Assembly (NCBI GenBank): GCA_937892405.1
Contig: CALAFS010000016.1
Coordinates: 1-5,138, forward strand
Reading direction: 5' to 3'
DNA from: an uncultured Clostridia bacterium
GTDB lineage: Bacteria > Bacillota > Clostridia > Oscillospirales > CAG-272
Length of the DNA: 5,138 nucleotides
Position numbers and translations under genes: made by a program. The notes beneath the pieces were generated by a model. It made no database searches. It saw nothing but the letters and a program-made list of their open reading frames with translations, and was not told where the DNA came from. Of this stretch, positions 4,320-5,138 are shown piece by piece. Position 1 is the first letter of the stretch; each line of letters begins with the position of its first letter.

Positions 4320-5138
4320 TGTTTCACATTTCCGAGAAAGAGGCGGGAGAACGGCTGGACGCTGCCGTCTCCCGCCTTTCTTCTCTCTCCCGCTCCGCGG
4401 CGGCAAAGCGGATCGAAGAGGGTGCCGTCACCGTAAACGGCGGCATAAAGCCGAAGCGCTACGAAGTGCGCGCGGGGGACGAGATCTTCATCGAAGAGTC
4501 CGCGCCCGTCGACGCGGCGGCGCGACCCGAGAATATCCCGCTCGACATCGTTTATGAGGACGAAGATCTCCTCGTCATCAACAAACCGAAGGGCATGGTC
4601 GTTCACCCCGCCCCGGGGAACCCCGACGGGACGCTTGTCAACGCTCTGCTCTATCACTGCCGGGGTGAACTGTCGGGAATCAACGGCGTGCTCCGCCCGG
4701 GGATCGTCCATCGGATCGACAAAGATACGAGCGGTCTTCTCGTCGTGGCAAAAAACGACGCGGCGCACCGCGCTCTCGCCGCCGAGCTGGAAGGGCATCA
4801 TATCGAAAGAGAGTACCACGCGCTGGCAAACGGCGGCTTCCGTACCCCCGCGGGCACGGTAAATCTGCCGATCGGGCGGCACCCCGTTGACCGCAAAAAG
4901 ATGGCGGTGATCAAAGACGGTGCGCACACCTCCCGTCCCGCCGTCACGCATTACGAGGTGATCGGCGACTTCGGCGCCGTGACCTATCTGAAACTGCATC
5001 TTGAGACGGGGCGCACCCATCAGATCCGTGTCCATATGGCGGCGCTCGGGCACCCTCTGCTCGGCGATACGGTGTACGGCGGCGGGCACACCCGCTTTGA
5101 AAAAGAACACGCCGCCCTTCTGCACGGACAGGCGCTCC
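4316..5138 (+). CDS. rluD: RluD-type (RluA family) pseudouridine synthase, C-terminus cut by the window edge
   Basis: The frame from the ATG at 4316 stays open for 274 codons to the window edge. An S4 RNA-binding domain occupies about residues 4-60 (GERLDAAVSRLSSLSRSAAA, then GAVTVNG). A catalytic domain begins near residue 75 with DIVYEDEDLLVINKPKGMVV and HP. The catalytic motif HRIDKDTSGLLVVAK (132-146) holds the nucleophilic aspartate D135. REYHAL and the conserved ETGRTHQIRVHMAALGHPLL block (about 230-249) follow, then GD-VYGG. These mark an RluA/RluD-family enzyme that converts uridine to pseudouridine in RNA, most likely in 23S rRNA helix 69; the exact target is inferred. About 30 residues are missing at the end, judging by the usual length near 300-320. 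The ATG overlaps the lspA stop as ATGA, and a second in-frame ATG at 4319 is possible. AAGGA near 4299-4303 is the likely binding site. Bacillus ylyB occupies the same place after lspA. Confidence 0.95.
   Translation, partial: MMFHISEKEAGERLDAAVSRLSSLSRSAAAKRIEEGAVTVNGGIKPKRYEVRAGDEIFIEESAPVDAAARPENIPLDIVYEDEDLLVINKPKGMVVHPAPGNPDGTLVNALLYHCRGELSGINGVLRPGIVHRIDKDTSGLLVVAKNDAAHRALAAELEGHHIEREYHALANGGFRTPAGTVNLPIGRHPVDRKKMAVIKDGAHTSRPAVTHYEVIGDFGAVTYLKLHLETGRTHQIRVHMAALGHPLLGDTVYGGGHTRFEKEHAALLHGQAL

Noticed and set aside
3792..4406. Minus-strand open frame of 204 codons opposite lspA.
   Set aside because: The translation is a low-complexity run rich in Asp, Glu, His and Arg, arising from the complement of lspA.
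4085..5125. Long minus-strand open frame of 346 codons opposite lspA and the pseudouridine synthase.
   Set aside because: It lies antisense to two genes with clear family motifs. It has no ribosome binding site or recognisable domain, and such shadows are common in GC-rich coding DNA.

Overview
The window carries seven ordinary bacterial genes in two divergent transcription units, plus the control region between them. Both end genes are cut by the window edges. The organism looks like a GC-rich member of the Bacillota, most likely a clostridial lineage. Three things point there: a Mini-RNase III gene, a ylmE-sepF-ylmG-lspA-pseudouridine synthase order that resembles the Bacillus ylm/lsp neighbourhood, and strong AAGGAGG-type ribosome binding sites with sigma-A-like extended -10 promoters. 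Genus or species cannot be read from this stretch.

Leftward (minus-strand) unit, read from about 2244 down to 1: an extended -10 promoter (2216-2244) drives mrnC (Mini-RNase III, 2157-1744). A 2-nt gap leads to hisS (histidyl-tRNA synthetase, 1741-497). After 140 bp holding two look-alike stem-loops comes the start of a YgiQ-family radical SAM gene (356 to beyond position 1). The first two genes serve stable-RNA maturation and tRNA charging. The third is of uncertain function.

Rightward (plus-strand) unit, from 2274 to the right edge: an A/T-tract plus extended -10 promoter (2295-2324) and a short leader with competing hairpins precede yggS/ylmE (PLP homeostasis protein, 2368-3063). Then follow sepF (FtsZ-membrane tether, 3077-3478), ylmG/yggT (small membrane protein with a TTG start, 3512-3784), lspA (signal peptidase II, 3822-4319) and an RluD-type 23S rRNA pseudouridine synthase (4316 to beyond 5138). 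Spacing is tight: the sepF ribosome binding site overlaps the yggS stop codon, and lspA and the synthase overlap by ATGA. This looks like one operon linking cell division, envelope lipoprotein maturation and ribosome modification. Compared with the Bacillus layout, ylmH, divIVA and ileS are absent between ylmG and lspA.

I see no mobile element, CRISPR array, tRNA or rRNA gene, phage gene or defence gene, and nothing that amounts to a wholly new system. The points most worth a second look are the twin stem-loops before ygiQ, the near-palindrome over the predicted mrnC-hisS start site, and the possible switch-like leader of yggS. No gene-free stretch exceeds 300 bases.
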